A DNA stretch of 64,000 bases from Neiella marina (GTDB lineage Bacteria > Pseudomonadota > Gammaproteobacteria > Enterobacterales > Neiellaceae). The DNA lies in assembly GCF_002165625.1 (NCBI RefSeq), contig NZ_NGNS01000001.1:124001-188000 (forward strand), given 5' to 3'. The notes under the pieces are model-generated. The model ran no database searches, was not told the DNA's origin, and worked only from the letters and a program-made list of their open reading frames with translations. Position numbers and translations under genes: made by a program. Of this stretch, positions 27,389-36,921 are shown piece after piece. Position 1 is the stretch's first letter; the number at the start of each line of letters is the position of its first letter.

Positions 27389-28582
27389 TTACTTGAGGAC
27401 GTCTGCCACACCGGTGCAAAGCGCATCCATGTTGGCCTTGGTCATGCCTGCAACGCTGATACGGCCCGAGCCTACAATGTAGATGCCATGGTCTTCACGC
27501 AACTGGCCGACTTGTTCTGGATTCAATCCAGAGAATGAGAACATGCCATTTTGACGTTGGATAAAGCTAAAGTCGCCATCGACGCCTTTGTCAGCCAAAG
27601 TCTCAACGAACAAGTCGCGCATCTGGTGAATGCGAACACGCATTTCAGCCACTTCTGCAACCCACTGAGCATACAAATCATCGTTGCCCAAAATAGTGCT
27701 CACCACTTTCGCGCCATGTGCTGGCGGGTTGGAGTACATCGCCCGAATGTTCACTTTGACCTGACTGAAAGCAGTGTCAGCAACGTCGGCATTCTGCGCA
27801 ACCAGCGTGAAAGCACCGGTACGTTCATTGTACAAACCAAAGTTCTTCGAGAACGACGAAGCAATCAGCAGTTCATCGTGGTTGTTCAAGAAAGTACGCA
27901 AACCTTGGGCATCTTCTTCAATGCCAGTGGCAAAACCTTGGTAAGCGAAGTCAAACAACGGCAACCAACCCGCTTGTGCAGACATATCTGCCAGCACTTG
28001 CCATTGCTCAGCAGTAGGATCGATACCCGTTGGGTTATGACAGCAGCCGTGGAACAGCACTAAATCACCGGCCTTAGCCCCCTTAAGGCTTTCAACCATG
28101 GCGTCAAAGTCGAGATCGCTGGTTTCGGCGTTGTAGTAAGCGTACTTCTCAACAGTCAAACCTGCCGCACCAAATACCGCCGCGTGGTTTGCCCACGTTG
28201 GGTTACTGACCCAAATGGTTTTGCGCTCTAAATTGCGCACGGCGAAATCGGCAGCAATACGCAATGCGCCGGTACCACCTGGCGCCTGAGCTGTACGCGC
28301 ACGATTGTCGGCAATCACTGCACTATCAGCACCAAACAAGAGCTTCTGAACATGTTTGCCATACTCAGGCACACCTTGAATACCTAAGTAAGACTTGGTT
28401 TTCTCGGTATCTAATAGCAGAGCTTCAGCTTTTTTAACCGAAGCAAGAATAGGGGTGGTGCCCGCTTCGTCTTTATATACACCAACGCCTAAATTGATTT
28501 TATTGTCACGTGGATCTGCATTGTAAGCTTCAGTTAAACCCAGAATTGGGTCCGCCGGCGCTAAAGGTACCGATTCGAACAT
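27389..28582 (-). CDS. aspC: Aspartate/aromatic aminotransferase
   Basis: A 397-aa PLP-dependent class I aminotransferase interconverting aspartate and oxaloacetate with glutamate (and aromatic amino acids in this subgroup). The N-terminus [20 protein letters not shown], the [13 protein letters not shown] segment, and the PLP lysine in [15 protein letters not shown] are all typical; length equals AspC/TyrB. It is divergent from oxyR. AspC rather than TyrB is a judgement from overall similarity. Confidence 0.92.
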   Translation of the reverse strand: MFESVPLAPADPILGLTEAYNADPRDNKINLGVGVYKDEAGTTPILASVKKAEALLLDTEKTKSYLGIQGVPEYGKHVQKLLFGADSAVIADNRARTAQAPGGTGALRIAADFAVRNLERKTIWVSNPTWANHAAVFGAAGLTVEKYAYYNAETSDLDFDAMVESLKGAKAGDLVLFHGCCHNPTGIDPTAEQWQVLADMSAQAGWLPLFDFAYQGFATGIEEDAQGLRTFLNNHDELLIASSFSKNFGLYNERTGAFTLVAQNADVADTAFSQVKVNIRAMYSNPPAHGAKVVSTILGNDDLYAQWVAEVAEMRVRIHQMRDLFVETLADKGVDGDFSFIQRQNGMFSFSGLNPEQVGQLREDHGIYIVGSGRISVAGMTKANMDALCTGVADVLK

Positions 28583-28775
28583 GATGGTTTGCTACTCCTG
28601 TAGTAGTGAGGGCCTCAGATTTTAAATAAACCTTTGCCGTTATACCACTAGCTGTGCAGCGCCGAAAGACTGACCAGTACAAATAATTGACTGCTCTTTG
28701 ATTCGCCGCAAACCCACGACTTTTGATAGCCAATATGTTACAAATCACACAAAATAATTGGCAAATGTAATCAGT

Positions 28776-29678
28776 ATGAACTTACGTGATTTCGAATACC
28801 TACTGGCGCTCTATGAAGTACGCCATTTTCGCAAAGCGGCAGAGCGATGCTATGTCAGTCAACCAACGCTAAGTGGTCAAATTCGTAAGCTCGAAGATGA
28901 GCTTGAGTTAACCCTAATTGAGCGTGATACCCGCAATGTCATGTTCACCCCCGCTGGCGAATCCGTGGTCGAGCATGCTCGCCGCGTGCTCAGCGAAGTG
29001 AAGCAGCTGAAAGACACAGCGCAGTCGTTTCGTGATCCCATGTCTGGTGAACTCAAGCTAGGCCTGATCCCCACCGTAGCGCCCTACCTGCTGCCAAAAA
29101 TCATGCCGCACCTGTTTCAGAATTTCCCAGATATGGGCTGGCAACTAGAAGAGCAGCAAACCCACGTGCTACTTAACCTGTTGCGCGAAGGCCAGCTTGA
29201 TGCGCTGCTACTCGCTTGGTTGCCAAATGAAATGCAGGGACTGGCACACATCACCTTGTTCGATGAACCACTGTGGTTGGCGGCATCAAAAGATAATCAT
29301 CTGATTAAGCAACCGGATGTAGAACTCAGCCAGCTCGACGGCGAAACTGTACTGATGCTCGAAGATGGCCATTGCCTTAGAGACCAAGCACTGGGTTACT
29401 GTTTTAGTGCTGGAGCCAATGAAGATGGCACGTTCAGAGCCACCAGCTTAGAGACCCTACGACACATGGTCGCCACCGGTCGCGGTGTAACGCTGATGCC
29501 TTATTTAGCCATTCAAGAGCACCATCAGGCAGACCCCTTGCTGAGTTATCAACCGTTCAGTTCGCCACAGCCAACACGAGAAATTGCGCTGGTCTATCGA
29601 CGGGGCTCAAGCCGCGTTCGAACCTTGCAAGCCCTAGCCGATGCAATCAAGGAAAGTGTGACCATTCCGACAGCTTAA
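28776..29678 (+). CDS. oxyR: Hydrogen peroxide sensor regulator OxyR
   Basis: A 300-aa LysR-type regulator. It starts MNLRDFEYLLALYEVRHFRK and has the helix-turn-helix AAERCYVSQPTLSGQIRKLE. The two redox cysteines are Cys200 and Cys209 in GHCLRDQALGYCF, one off from E. coli 199/208, and RATSLETLRHMVATGRG follows. So it should form the intramolecular disulfide on peroxide and activate antioxidant genes. ATG 28776 gives the canonical N-terminus; the longer frame is not supported. No catalase or ahpC lies next to it. Confidence 0.94.
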   Translation: MNLRDFEYLLALYEVRHFRKAAERCYVSQPTLSGQIRKLEDELELTLIERDTRNVMFTPAGESVVEHARRVLSEVKQLKDTAQSFRDPMSGELKLGLIPTVAPYLLPKIMPHLFQNFPDMGWQLEEQQTHVLLNLLREGQLDALLLAWLPNEMQGLAHITLFDEPLWLAASKDNHLIKQPDVELSQLDGETVLMLEDGHCLRDQALGYCFSAGANEDGTFRATSLETLRHMVATGRGVTLMPYLAIQEHHQADPLLSYQPFSSPQPTREIALVYRRGSSRVRTLQALADAIKESVTIPTA

Positions 29679-29747
29679 CTCGCATCCGCTTGCATTGTGG
29701 CTAAACTCGGGAGATACAAGGAATGATTTTTTATTGAGGGTGAAGTA

Positions 29748-30041
29748 ATGATTACTCAAGGTGAACGACGCAATTTTATTCGTATGTCAGTCGATACCCC
29801 AATTCGAGTGAAGCGGCTTGATTCTGGTGACACGATCAGCGGCACCTGTCAGAACTTGAGCGCTACCGGCTTGGCAGTGATTCTTTCAGAGCCACTAAAA
29901 ATGGGTGAAGAAGTAGAAGTGTTCATCGATTCCACTGGCGACAATATCCGCCCCCTAGAAGCGACAGCTACTGTATTGAGAATGGATCCTATCGAGCAAG
30001 ATCAATACGACGTCGGCTTTGAGATCACCGGCTACAAATAA
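29748..30041 (+). CDS. PilZ domain protein
   Basis: A 97-aa single-domain c-di-GMP receptor. Both binding motifs are visible: RNFIR (RxxxR, residues 8-12) and NLSATG ((D/N)xSxxG, near 37-42). The remaining strands fit a PilZ barrel (VEVFIDSTGDN, VLRMDPIEQDQYDVGFEI). GAGG lies 7 nt before the ATG. It is convergent with an HD-GYP phosphodiesterase gene and shares a terminator with it, placing a receptor and a degrading enzyme for c-di-GMP side by side. Confidence 0.9.
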   Translation: MITQGERRNFIRMSVDTPIRVKRLDSGDTISGTCQNLSATGLAVILSEPLKMGEEVEVFIDSTGDNIRPLEATATVLRMDPIEQDQYDVGFEITGYK

Positions 30042-30043
30042 AC

Positions 30044-30072
30044 AAAAACACCGCTAGAATGGCGGTGTTTTT
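30044..30072. terminator. Bidirectional terminator
   Basis: AAAAACACCGC (30044-30054) pairs with GCGGTGTTTTT (30062-30072) over a 7-nt loop. It sits between the PilZ gene and the HD-GYP gene. Confidence 0.92.
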
Positions 30073-30098
30073 GGTCTGCGACCAAACTGCATTTTGCA

Positions 30099-31277
30099 CT
30101 AAATGTAGTTTTTCAGTTCCAAGCCATAAGCTTCGGGCTTTTCGGCACTGACAATTTTGTCGCTTTCATATTGCGCTAAGTTGTACATCTCGACATTGAT
30201 ATGGCGATTGAATTTAGCGCTGTACACCAGCTTCAGCATCGGTCTGGTTGGCGCCTTTTCGTTAATTTCAACCACAATTCCCAAGCGACCGCTTTGCAGT
30301 TTAACCAAAGTACCAACCGGATAGACGTTAATGCAGCGAATAAAGGCGTTTACTAGTTCTTGATCGAGCTTATCCGGCGCCATGCTCCGAATAATGCTAA
30401 GAGCGGCTGTCGGCAACATCGCTTTCTTGTAGACTCGCTCGCCAGTCAAGGCATCGAAAATGTCGACAATCGACGCCATTCTCCCATACTGACTGATTTC
30501 ATCACCAACCAGTCGTTTGGGATACCCCGCACCACTTAATTGCTCGTGATGTTGAACAATAACTTCCATCGTTGTTTTCGGCAGTACCACTTGGTTTTCG
30601 TCAATGATATCGCGCCCATGTAAAACATGGCGTTTCATCTGCTCAAACTCTTCGGGCATTAATTTGCCGGGCTTGTGAAGGATTTCTTCTGGCACTCGGA
30701 GCTTACCGATATCGTGCAATAAGCCGCCTGTGACCATATCAGCAATCACTTTTTCATCCAGCTTTAGGTAACGACCAAAGACGCCGAGTAAAATGCCAAC
30801 ATTGATGCTGTGTTCAAGCAAGTACTCATCTTTTTGCCGAATGCGGGTCATCATGGTCAGCGCTTGAGGGTTGCGAAACATTGAGTCCATCAACCCTTCG
30901 CCAAGCTCCTTAAAAGCTTCAACGTCAAGATTGTGGCCCTTCTCTAAATCCCTAAATGCTTTCTTCTGCAGCTGTCGAGCTTGATTATGCAGCGCCTTTG
31001 CTTGCTCCATTTCCCGCTCAACGCTAACCAAAGGCGCGTCATAACGAGTTCTGGGCTGACTTTGAGTGGCTTCTAACCCCTGCGCTTTATTTTCGTCAGG
31101 AAGTTTTTTATTTGGGTCTATATGAAGTTGTTCAACGCCCTTGCTGATCAGCGCATCGATACTTGCCTGAGAAGTAACAAACCCAGGTTTTTTGAGCGCA
31201 AAGTTACCCCGGCACTTAGCAATACCGGCGATAAACATGCCTACTTTGAGTTCGTTGATAGAAATAGTTTTGGTCAT
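30099..31277 (-). CDS. HD-GYP domain c-di-GMP phosphodiesterase
   Basis: A 392-aa protein with an N-terminal DUF3391 segment (residues 1 to about 130, starting TISINELKVGMFI) and an HD-GYP domain (about 150-330). The catalytic pattern is complete: EHSINVG, LLHDIGK, HVLHGRD, and HHEQLSGAGYP with the GYP triplet. It should hydrolyse c-di-GMP to pGpG or GMP in the cytoplasm. ATG 31277 is chosen over a TTG two codons earlier. It lies 40 nt downstream of mrcA on the same strand. Confidence 0.9.
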   Translation of the reverse strand: MTKTISINELKVGMFIAGIAKCRGNFALKKPGFVTSQASIDALISKGVEQLHIDPNKKLPDENKAQGLEATQSQPRTRYDAPLVSVEREMEQAKALHNQARQLQKKAFRDLEKGHNLDVEAFKELGEGLMDSMFRNPQALTMMTRIRQKDEYLLEHSINVGILLGVFGRYLKLDEKVIADMVTGGLLHDIGKLRVPEEILHKPGKLMPEEFEQMKRHVLHGRDIIDENQVVLPKTTMEVIVQHHEQLSGAGYPKRLVGDEISQYGRMASIVDIFDALTGERVYKKAMLPTAALSIIRSMAPDKLDQELVNAFIRCINVYPVGTLVKLQSGRLGIVVEINEKAPTRPMLKLVYSAKFNRHINVEMYNLAQYESDKIVSAEKPEAYGLELKNYI

Positions 31278-31316
31278 ACCCAACTACACATTAATCCCAT
31301 GACACGCAGCATTGAG

Positions 31317-33932
31317 TTAGAACAATTCGTCATCGACAGTTGAAGGTTGCTGAACTTCATTATCAATAAATGGATCAACCGGTTGAGTTAGTGCTTCGGC
31401 GTATTGAGTAGGCTCAGAACCCGCGACGAAGTACTCAAAACGTGTCGAACTATCAGTTCGATGGGTCAACAGCCCAGACGACCGGTCAATTCTTACACTG
31501 ACAATATTATCGGGTGCAGTAAATGACTGAACCGGCATATTTTGCAATGCAACTTGCATAAATTTGATCCAAGCAGGCAAAGCGGTCTTGGCACCAAATT
31601 CTTTGCCAACAATTTGGTCTCTACCAAGGTTAGCGTTGTAGGCGGTCGAACCAAGCTTACGTCGGTGATCGTCAAAGCCAATCCAAGATGTTGCCACTAA
31701 ATTTGGCTGAAAACCGGAAAACCAAGCGTCTTTTGCATCGTTGGTGGTACCAGTTTTGCCAGCGATATCGCGGCGTTTTAGCGCCCGCGCCGCGCGCCAA
31801 CCGGTACCATTCCAGCCCGTGCCAGCAGACCAATTGCCGCCGCCCCAAATTGCGCTGTTCATCGCTTGCGTCACCAAAAACGTGTTGGTATCCGAAACCA
31901 CACGGGGAGCTTGTTGGGCAGGGTCAACCGGCAGCGCAGGACACATGGCGAACTGGTCCGCAGCGATATCAGCAAACTCGGTCAGATCACTAAACTCGCT
32001 TATCGACTCTTCAATCGCCTCACACTCAGAACAAGCAACTTTAGGTTGCTGCTGGAACAAGCGGTTACCATGTTGATCTTCTATTCGTTCAATCAAATAA
32101 GATTTGACCTGAAATCCACCATTGGCAAGCACAGCAAAGCCAGTGGCGACATCCAGAGGAGTAAAACTAGCAGAGCCCAATGCCAACGATTCATTCGGCG
32201 GAATTTCATCAAGCGGGAAACCAAACTTACTCAAATGTTGCCTGATTTTATCGATGCCAACGGCGCGTAATAGCCTCACAGACATGACGTTCTTGGATTG
32301 CGCCAAGCCCAGTCGCAAGCGGGTATCGCCATCATAAGTTTCTGGCGAGTTCTTCGGTCGCCAAGCAACGCCAGCTGATGCATCCCAGTGGCTAATCGGC
32401 GCATCAGCAACCAGCGATGCTAGGCCATAGCCATTGTCGAATGCAGCCGAATAGATGAAGGGTTTGATATTTGAGCCGAGTTGACGTTTTGCTTGAAATG
32501 CACGGTTGAACTGACTTTGCGCAAAGCTAAAACCACCAACCAAGGCACGGATCGCAGCATCTTCAGGATTAAGAGCAATCAGCGCCCCGGATGCTTCTGG
32601 CAACTGTGATAAGGCAAAGACACCATCTTGAACGACCTCGGTCATAATGACATCACCGGGTTGGACGATTTCGGCTGCCGTCTTCGGTGCCGCCCCCTGG
32701 CGCTCATCAGTGATAAACGCGCGAGCCCATTTCATGCCATCCCAATCGATCGTGCCAGCAGCACCATCTCTGCGAATCACTTCCGCCGACTGTTCCGATA
32801 CGCTGGTGACCATTGCAGGCACCAAATGCTGATAACCTCGGTACTGCTGCAGGTGTTCAACTATTTCAGCTTGTTCCCACATTGGCTCAGGTAGCACCAC
32901 CATCGGTTCGAGAGGCTGCTCCTGTGCGCTTTGCTCATCCAACTCTGGTACGGTCAACCAGGGGTTAGCAATAGGGCCACGATAACCATGGCGATGATCA
33001 TAATCGAGTAGGTTTTGCACCACCGCATCAATCGCCGCCTGTTGCTGCTTTGAGTCGATGGTGGTGTAGACCTTGAATCCGGTTGTATAAGCTTGCTCTT
33101 CGCCATATCGCTCAACCATATACTGGCGAGCCATTTCTGCGACATATGGCGCATGCATCTCGATCGCTGGGCCGTGATATTTGCCTTCTAGAGGCGCTCG
33201 GCTGGCTTGGTCAAATTCTTCACGGCTAATCGCATCGACAGCGAGCATTCGAGCCAATACAACATTACGACGCTCGACCGCATTCTCTACCGAATAGATA
33301 GGGTTCAGTCGCGACGGTGCTTTTGGTAAGCCCGCGATCATGGCAATTTCGGGCAACGTCAATTGATCAACAGTTTTGCCAAAATACACTTCTGCAGCAG
33401 CGCCAACACCATGAGCACGCTGCCCTAAAGGGATTTTGTTGAGATAAAGTTCCAGAATTTGGTCTTTCGGCAACAGCTGTTCAATCCGCCACGCCAATAG
33501 AATCTCGCGAATTTTACGACGATAGGTTTTATCACGGGTGAGGTAAAAGTTTCTGGCCACCTGCATCGTGATGGTACTGGCGCCCTGACGTTTTTCACCA
33601 GTCATCACCAGCGACACAAACGCCCGCGTTACACCAATCAGGTCGATACCGGGGTGGTCGTAAAAACGGGAATCTTCCACCGCCAGAAAGGCATCTTTCA
33701 TCTGCTGTGGGATTTGTTCAATGGCGAGCGGAATCCGACGTTTTTCACCAAATTGCGAGATCAGCACACCATCATGGGTGTAGACCAGCATTGGTGTCTG
33801 CAGTTGAACGTCTTTGAGCTCAGTAACATCCGGAAGGTCACGACTAAAGTAAACCGCAACAGCAATAGCGACAATCAGCCCGAGCACGCCGCAGCTGAAG
33901 AAAAAAATCAATAAAGAACGCAATAATTTCAC
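31317..33932 (-). CDS. mrcA: Penicillin-binding protein 1A
   Basis: An 871-aa bifunctional peptidoglycan synthase anchored by one N-terminal membrane helix (residues 7-28). The GT51 glycosyltransferase domain (about 55-235) has EDSRFYDHPGID, QGASTITMQVARNFYL and RKIREILLAWRIEQLL. An OB-like insert follows, then the transpeptidase domain with SxxK in GSNIKPFIYSAAF, SxN in SKNVMS and KTGTTNDAKDAWF. The start is GTG 33930-33932 without a clear ribosome site. A 6-bp hairpin (33975-33992) lies in its leader. It is divergent from pilM, the classical location. Confidence 0.95.
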   Translation of the reverse strand: MKLLRSLLIFFFSCGVLGLIVAIAVAVYFSRDLPDVTELKDVQLQTPMLVYTHDGVLISQFGEKRRIPLAIEQIPQQMKDAFLAVEDSRFYDHPGIDLIGVTRAFVSLVMTGEKRQGASTITMQVARNFYLTRDKTYRRKIREILLAWRIEQLLPKDQILELYLNKIPLGQRAHGVGAAAEVYFGKTVDQLTLPEIAMIAGLPKAPSRLNPIYSVENAVERRNVVLARMLAVDAISREEFDQASRAPLEGKYHGPAIEMHAPYVAEMARQYMVERYGEEQAYTTGFKVYTTIDSKQQQAAIDAVVQNLLDYDHRHGYRGPIANPWLTVPELDEQSAQEQPLEPMVVLPEPMWEQAEIVEHLQQYRGYQHLVPAMVTSVSEQSAEVIRRDGAAGTIDWDGMKWARAFITDERQGAAPKTAAEIVQPGDVIMTEVVQDGVFALSQLPEASGALIALNPEDAAIRALVGGFSFAQSQFNRAFQAKRQLGSNIKPFIYSAAFDNGYGLASLVADAPISHWDASAGVAWRPKNSPETYDGDTRLRLGLAQSKNVMSVRLLRAVGIDKIRQHLSKFGFPLDEIPPNESLALGSASFTPLDVATGFAVLANGGFQVKSYLIERIEDQHGNRLFQQQPKVACSECEAIEESISEFSDLTEFADIAADQFAMCPALPVDPAQQAPRVVSDTNTFLVTQAMNSAIWGGGNWSAGTGWNGTGWRAARALKRRDIAGKTGTTNDAKDAWFSGFQPNLVATSWIGFDDHRRKLGSTAYNANLGRDQIVGKEFGAKTALPAWIKFMQVALQNMPVQSFTAPDNIVSVRIDRSSGLLTHRTDSSTRFEYFVAGSEPTQYAEALTQPVDPFIDNEVQQPSTVDDELF

Positions 33933-34063
33933 GGTTAGTAATCACTTAGATCATGAAGCCGCACCCAAAAGGCAGGCCCTTCGCCTAGGGCCCAGAGTAT
34001 AAAGAAGTCGCTCCGCAAAAGACACAAAATAGCGAACTGTGTTGAAAGTCCAAGCAAAAGCGC

Positions 34064-34094
34064 TTGTTTTTTTGGGTGAGACTAACAGTATAAT
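34064..34094 (+). promoter_or_regulatory. Candidate sigma-70 promoter of pilMNOPQ
   Basis: A consensus -10 TATAAT (34089-34094) is preceded by TTGTTT (34064-34069) with a long 19-bp spacer. It lies 37 nt upstream of the pilM GTG. The -10 is strong; the -35 is only fair. Confidence 0.5.
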
Positions 34095-34130
34095 CAAGCT
34101 TAACAATAGCATTACAATGGATTTGCATTC

Positions 34131-35204
34131 GTGAAACTTGAGCGCTTTTGGAAACGTAGCCAACCTCCCCTTATTGGCTTAGATATCGGTTCCCATTCCG
34201 CCAAAGCTGTACTGTTGAGCAAAAACACAGACGGCTGGGTGCTCGAAAATGCATCCCAAGTTGCCATTCCCCCAGGTGCTGTAGAAGAACACGAGATTAA
34301 AGATTTTGAAGCTGTTGGTACCGCCCTCAGGCCACTACTAACTCGACTCGGTAAGAAGAACAACCTCGTCGCAGCAGCAGTTGCCGGCTCATCGGTGATT
34401 ACTAAGATTATTTATGTCGATAGTGGCGGCACCGAAGCCGACCTCGAAGCGCAAGTTCAAATTGAAGCCGATCATCTCATTCCCTTCCCTCTCGATGAAG
34501 TCAGCCTCGACTTTGAGGTCATAGGTATCAACAGTACCGACAGTAGCCGCAAGGATATCTTACTCAGCGCTTGTCGAACCGAGCATGTTGAATCTCGGGT
34601 TGCGGCATTAGAAACAGCAGGTTATACCCCTAAAGTGATGGACATTGAGGCCTTTGCTCTGGGGCGAACCTTGTCGGTAATGCAAAGCCAGCTTGCCGAG
34701 GACATGGTCAATAACACAGTAGCAATGGTCGATATTGGCGCCAACATGATGTTGTTTAGCATCGTTAGCAATGGCGAAACCATTTATAGTCGCGAGCAAC
34801 CTTTTGGCGGCGAGCAATTTAATCAAGCTGTGACAGGCTATTACGGCATGGAACCCAATACCGTTGAGGAAGCCAAGTTGGCTGGGACCTTACCCGCTAA
34901 CTACGATTTTGAGGTGCTGGCACCATTTCAAAGCCAGATGGCACAACAGATTCGCCGCAATATTCAGATCTTCTCAACGTCCAGCGGTATCAGTGAAATC
35001 GACGCGCTGATTGTCAGTGGCGGCAGCGCCACGCTGCCTGGCACAGTCGAATTGCTCCGCCAGGAACTACAGATCGACGCAATCCTCGCAAACCCATTCG
35101 TTGATATGACGATTGCCGATTCGCTCGACCGACAAAAACTGCTTGAGACAGCTCATCAATATGCCATCGCATGTGGTTTAGCCATGAGGGAGCATAGCGA
35201 ATGA
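34131..35204 (+). CDS. pilM: Type IV pilus assembly protein PilM
   Basis: A 357-aa actin-like cytoplasmic ATPase of the pilus alignment complex. It has the phosphate-binding start PPLIGLDIGSHSAKAVLL, the acidic VDIGANMMLFS segment and the VSGGSATLPG motif. It recruits the N-terminus of PilN. The start is GTG 34131. The stop overlaps the pilN ATG (ATGA). Confidence 0.95.
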   Translation: MKLERFWKRSQPPLIGLDIGSHSAKAVLLSKNTDGWVLENASQVAIPPGAVEEHEIKDFEAVGTALRPLLTRLGKKNNLVAAAVAGSSVITKIIYVDSGGTEADLEAQVQIEADHLIPFPLDEVSLDFEVIGINSTDSSRKDILLSACRTEHVESRVAALETAGYTPKVMDIEAFALGRTLSVMQSQLAEDMVNNTVAMVDIGANMMLFSIVSNGETIYSREQPFGGEQFNQAVTGYYGMEPNTVEEAKLAGTLPANYDFEVLAPFQSQMAQQIRRNIQIFSTSSGISEIDALIVSGGSATLPGTVELLRQELQIDAILANPFVDMTIADSLDRQKLLETAHQYAIACGLAMREHSE

Positions 35205-35785
35205 GTCGCATTAACCTGCTGCCTTGGCGTGAAGAAGCCAAGCAAAAACAACAACAAGAATACCTAACCATGTTGCTTGCTGCCGCCATTGCCGCAGCGT
35301 TGATTATGTTTGCGGTATCGTCTTTTTACGGCAGTAAAATCGCCACGCAACAAGCTCGCAATAACTACTTGAAACAAGAAACAGCGATTCTGGATAAGAA
35401 GATTCAAGAGCTCAATGATCTTAAGCAACGGAAAAAAGACTTAGAGCAGCGCTTGAAGCTAGTTCAAGAACTGCAACTCAGCCGCAATTTACTCACTCAA
35501 TTGTTTAACGCCATGGCCGACATTATTCCGGCGGGTGTTTACTTAACTCGCGTTGAAAAGACCGGCCGGTTGCTGAAAATCGAAGGCATTAGCGAGTCCA
35601 ACAACCGACTAGCCAACCTGGTTCGCAATATCGATGGTCTGGCCTGGTTGCAAAGCCCGAGCATACAAACCATCGAAGTTGACGAAATCAGGCCGAAGTT
35701 GCTGAGCAAATTTGTCATGACGGTGCAAATTGTCGAGCAAGAGCTGGTTTCTTCTGAGCAGGGAGGCAAAGCTGATGGCAATTGA
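35201..35785 (+). CDS. pilN: Type IV pilus assembly protein PilN
   Basis: A 194-aa inner-membrane protein. It begins MSRINLLPWREE, the short cytoplasmic motif that binds PilM, followed by a membrane helix (about residues 24-44), a coiled coil (about 55-95) and a ferredoxin-like periplasmic domain. It pairs with PilO in the pilus alignment complex. Confidence 0.95.
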   Translation: MSRINLLPWREEAKQKQQQEYLTMLLAAAIAAALIMFAVSSFYGSKIATQQARNNYLKQETAILDKKIQELNDLKQRKKDLEQRLKLVQELQLSRNLLTQLFNAMADIIPAGVYLTRVEKTGRLLKIEGISESNNRLANLVRNIDGLAWLQSPSIQTIEVDEIRPKLLSKFVMTVQIVEQELVSSEQGGKADGN

Positions 35786-36395
35786 TTGGCGTGCAGAGCT
35801 TGAGCAACTAAAACAAGTCGATCTCGATTTAGAGAACATGGGCAGCTGGCCGTTGTTGGTGAAGCTGGTATTTGCCGTCATGTGCTCTGTATTCGCAGCA
35901 TTTTTGGTGTATTACTTTGTCATTAGCGATCAACTCGACACCTTGGAACATGAACGCAACGTCGAAGTAGAGCTGCGGCAAAAATATCAGTTGAAATACG
36001 GTATCGCAGTCAATGTTGAAATCTATCGCTCGCAATTGGCAGAAATTGAAGAACAATTTCAGTCAATGCTCAAGCAGCTGCCGACTCGCCATGAAACAGC
36101 GGCATTGCTTGACGACATGACATACGTTGGCACTGCAAATGGCTTGCGCTTCGATAAATTAGAGTGGCAACCCGAGCAACAGCAAGAGTTTTATATTGAA
36201 TTACCCATGCAACTAGAGGCGGCCGGTCAGTATCATCAGCTCGGCCAATTTGTCAGTGATGTTGCCAGTTTACCTCGAATCATTAGCCTGCATGACTTCG
36301 AGCTGCAAGCTGATCCAGATTCTGACAAAGAACTGCTAAAAATGAGCGTGCAAGCCCGCACCTACCGCTACAAAGAAGCGGAGGAACAGCAATGA
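35775..36395 (+). CDS. pilO: Type IV pilus assembly protein PilO
   Basis: A 206-aa inner-membrane protein starting MAIDWRAELEQLKQVDL. ATG 35775 is chosen because GGGAGG lies 8 nt upstream and this is the usual N-terminus; it overlaps pilN by 11 nt. One membrane helix (about 31-50), a coiled coil, then a periplasmic domain with LPTRHETAALLDDMTYVG. It dimerises with PilN and links to PilP. Confidence 0.94.
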   Translation: MAIDWRAELEQLKQVDLDLENMGSWPLLVKLVFAVMCSVFAAFLVYYFVISDQLDTLEHERNVEVELRQKYQLKYGIAVNVEIYRSQLAEIEEQFQSMLKQLPTRHETAALLDDMTYVGTANGLRFDKLEWQPEQQQEFYIELPMQLEAAGQYHQLGQFVSDVASLPRIISLHDFELQADPDSDKELLKMSVQARTYRYKEAEEQQ

Positions 36396-36907
36396 AACGC
36401 TTGTTGATGATCGTAGCGGTTTGTTTTATTGGTGGATGTGCCGATGACTTGGCTGACGTTAAGCAGTTCGTCAAGAATACCCAGGAAGCCTACCGACCGA
36501 AGCCCGAGCCATTGCCAGAAGTACCGGACTTTACTCATATTCCTTATACCGCCAAGGTAGTTCGCAGCCCGTTTGTCGAGCCTGTGCCAGAATTGATCGA
36601 AGTGCAGGTGGCGCAACGCAAAGACTGCTTAACGCCGCGAATCGATCGACCTCGACACCCATTGGAGTCTTTTGCCTTGGATGACATTACCATGCGCGGC
36701 ACCATGGGGGCAGGTAGTGATATCCTTGGCTTAGTGCAAGCCAATGGTGGCAAAGTTTATCAAATCCAAGTTAACGACTATATGGGCTTGTTTCATGGTA
36801 GGGTCGTCGCTGTTTCCAATGGTCAGATTTTGATTGAAGAAATGGTTCCAGAAGGTGACGGCTGCTGGGAAAAACGCATGAATAAATTAGAATTAATCTC
36901 CGGCTGA
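36392..36907 (+). CDS. pilP: Type IV pilus lipoprotein PilP
   Basis: A 171-aa inner-membrane lipoprotein with lipobox IGGC at about residues 13-16. The periplasmic domain carries LESFALDDITMRGTMG and VNDYMGLFHGRVVAVSNGQI, the PilP beta-sandwich. It connects PilNO to the PilQ secretin. It overlaps pilO by ATGA. Confidence 0.94.
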   Translation: MKRLLMIVAVCFIGGCADDLADVKQFVKNTQEAYRPKPEPLPEVPDFTHIPYTAKVVRSPFVEPVPELIEVQVAQRKDCLTPRIDRPRHPLESFALDDITMRGTMGAGSDILGLVQANGGKVYQIQVNDYMGLFHGRVVAVSNGQILIEEMVPEGDGCWEKRMNKLELISG

Positions 36908-36921
36908 GAACGGAGAAAGTG

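Noticed and set aside
27551-28063. 170-codon plus-strand ORF
   Set aside because: Antisense to aspC; aspC motifs are intact over the same bases.
33975-33992. Hairpin GGCCCT/AGGGCC in the mrcA leader as a terminator
   Set aside because: No T-run on either side and it lies upstream of mrcA; kept only as a note in the mrcA entry.
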